Below are positions 62,837-64,000 of a stretch of DNA of 64,000 bases, one piece after another. Origin of the DNA: Chitinophaga filiformis (GTDB taxonomy: Bacteria; Bacteroidota; Bacteroidia; Chitinophagales; Chitinophagaceae); contig NZ_FNBN01000010.1 in the NCBI RefSeq assembly GCF_900102545.1, positions 1 to 64,000 of the forward strand, written 5' to 3'. Each line of letters opens with the position of its first letter. Within the stretch, counting starts at the first letter, position 1. Below the pieces are notes generated by a model. The model had not been told where the DNA came from. It did no database searches and worked only from the letters and a program-made list of their open reading frames with translations. The position numbers and the translations under genes are program-made.

Positions 62837-63147
62837 AGCGTGAAACGAATCGAATGAAAACCCAAAACACTTTCCATTGCCCTAATTTTTGAACCCAATG
62901 CTATTGCAAATCAACAGAAAAGGGTGCTTTATGAGCTACCTTGAAAATTCAGCGTGCCAATGCCATTGTATCTGGGATGAGGGAATTATCCAATATCATT
63001 ATCATAAACATTGTCATAAATCATTATTATTCAATAGTTATCCTCTTTAATGCGGAGATTAAATGGCATATTCTCCGCATTATTTGCGTAAAAAACCCTT
63101 GTCTATGCGGTGAATATATCATATATTCGACGCAAAAGGTGCGTAGA
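62837..63147. other. Control region upstream of the Fic gene
   Basis: About 310 bp with no gene. It holds an inverted repeat AATGCGGAGA (63049-63058) / TCTCCGCATT (63072-63081) and a perfect 17-bp palindrome GAATATAT-C-ATATATTC at 63112-63128, ending 19 bp before the Fic ATG at 63148. The palindrome is a good operator candidate for control of the Fic gene. No antitoxin gene is seen upstream. Confidence 0.5.
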
Positions 63148-64000
63148 ATGTATATCCATCAACTAAGAAATTGGCCACAATTCCAATGGGATAATGACGT
63201 GATTACCTCTCTTTTGGCCGAGGTGCGTCATAGACAGGGACGGCTTCTTGGCCGAATGGAAGGACTAGGTTTCCATTTACAGGAAGAAGCGACTCTGCAA
63301 ACCCTGACACTGGATGTGTTGAAATCAAGTGAAATCGAAGGTGAGGTGTTGAATCCCGATCAAGTGCGCTCCTCCATAGCGCGGCGCCTGGGAATGGATA
63401 TTGCCGGACTTGTACCGGCTGATCGTAACGTCGAGGGCGTAGTCGAAATGATGTTGGACGCGACTCAACGTTATTCCGCTACATTAACGCAGGATCGACT
63501 TTTTGGATGGCATGCAGCCCTCTTTCCAACAGGCCACAGTGGTATTCATAAAATCGTTGTTGGTGGCTGGCGTAATAATGTAAAGGAAGACCCAATGCAA
63601 GTTGTTTCCGGCCCAATGGGTCGTGAAACCGTGCATTTTCAGGCGCCGGATTCTGACCGTCTCCAACATGAGATAAACGCATTTTTAAAATGGCTCAATT
63701 CGCCGGAAAAAATTGACCCGGTTCTAAAAGCGGCGATTGCGCATCTATGGTTCGTCACCATCCATCCTTTTGATGATGGTAATGGACGTATCGCACGCGC
63801 TCTTGCGGATATGTTGCTTGCACGTGCCGATGAAAGCAATAAACGCTTTTATAGCATGTCCATGCAAATCAGGGCTGAGCGTAAGACCTATTACGACATC
63901 CTGGAAGAAACCCAAAAAGGAACATTGAATATAACAGAGTGGCTGCAATGGTTTCTTGCTTGCCTCAATCGTGCGATTGCTGCTACTGATAATACATTAG
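63148..64000 (+). CDS. DUF4172-Fic family AMP/NMP transferase (partial, runs off the end)
   Basis: The start of a Fic-domain protein. At least 284 residues are visible and no stop is reached before the window end. The N-terminal DUF4172 region begins MYIHQLRNWPQFQW. The Fic active-site motif IHPFDDGNGRIARALAD (catalytic H206, D/N metal and nucleotide residues, R217) is complete. The inhibitory-helix motif SSEIEGE (S60, E64, G65; S/TxxxE[G/N] type) lies N-terminal, so activity is probably auto-inhibited (class II). Fic enzymes usually AMPylate a protein partner, which cannot be identified here. Its codon use looks somewhat richer in GCG and CGC than neighbours, so transfer is possible. Confidence 0.9.
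   Translation, partial: MYIHQLRNWPQFQWDNDVITSLLAEVRHRQGRLLGRMEGLGFHLQEEATLQTLTLDVLKSSEIEGEVLNPDQVRSSIARRLGMDIAGLVPADRNVEGVVEMMLDATQRYSATLTQDRLFGWHAALFPTGHSGIHKIVVGGWRNNVKEDPMQVVSGPMGRETVHFQAPDSDRLQHEINAFLKWLNSPEKIDPVLKAAIAHLWFVTIHPFDDGNGRIARALADMLLARADESNKRFYSMSMQIRAERKTYYDILEETQKGTLNITEWLQWFLACLNRAIAATDNTL

Noticed and set aside
1..64000. CRISPR array, tRNA or rRNA genes, complete insertion sequence
   Set aside because: No spaced identical repeats of CRISPR type, cloverleaf sequence, rRNA signature or transposase gene with terminal repeats was seen by eye.

Overview
The window looks like chromosome of a Bacteroidota member of the Chitinophagaceae type (Chitinophaga-like). The reasons are recurrent TAnnTTTG promoter elements, start codons mostly without Shine-Dalgarno sequences, and many families typical of that group (DUF3810, DUF3667, DUF6929-like, HxlR regulators, TIGR03118, GreA-like small proteins, NtrY-like giant kinases). 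No rRNA, tRNA, CRISPR array, insertion sequence or phage structural module was recognised.

Layout. 0-9 kb: a GH63 glucosidase, a DUF3810 membrane metallopeptidase-like protein, a fructosamine kinase, a PAS-kinase-REC-Hpt hybrid, then the yceD-rpmF-plsX operon behind a clear promoter and ending at a strong terminator. 9-19.6 kb: mazG plus a 1257-residue membrane histidine kinase, tex, a lipoprotein, a DUF3667/enoyl-CoA hydratase pair and a YD-like secreted protein. 19.6-24.1 kb: a Nei-like DNA glycosylase, an unknown cytosolic protein, a HipA-like kinase/DUF3037 pair and a TPR protein. 24-32.7 kb: accessory genes (lipoprotein, two NmrA-like reductases, Hsp20, DinB, DUF2306, two HxlR regulators). 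32.8-35.6 kb: a compact operon of an SPFH-SHOCT protein, two zinc-ribbon proteins and a 189-residue protein, resembling in outline the Bacillus ydjG-ydjI membrane-stress genes. 36-40 kb: a berberine-bridge-type FAD oxidase, a GH39-like glycosidase and a small coupled pair.

40.2-51.9 kb is the most unusual region: nine tightly packed co-directional genes, none with a recognisable signal peptide. They encode a subtilisin-like S8 protease, five or six proteins I cannot assign (one with a trypco2-like N-terminus and an IPT-like C-terminus), and two peptidoglycan-hydrolase-like proteins. The last gene appears to join four enzyme domains: papain-like protease, T4-type lysozyme, GH73 glucosaminidase and an LAS-type metallopeptidase. 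I interpret this as a candidate undescribed conflict, lysis or protein-delivery system. No sheath, tube, baseplate or capsid gene accompanies it.

52-64 kb: secreted and cytosolic unknowns, a GreA-like protein, a duplicated-domain secreted protein, two divergent HxlR modules (with an NAD(P)H oxidoreductase and with an unknown 242-residue protein), a glyoxalase-fold protein, a TetX/PHBH-like monooxygenase, a TIGR03118 lipoprotein, an alpha/beta hydrolase, and a DUF4172-Fic protein cut by the window end.

Domain calls rest on motif recognition in the translated sequence. No database search was run.
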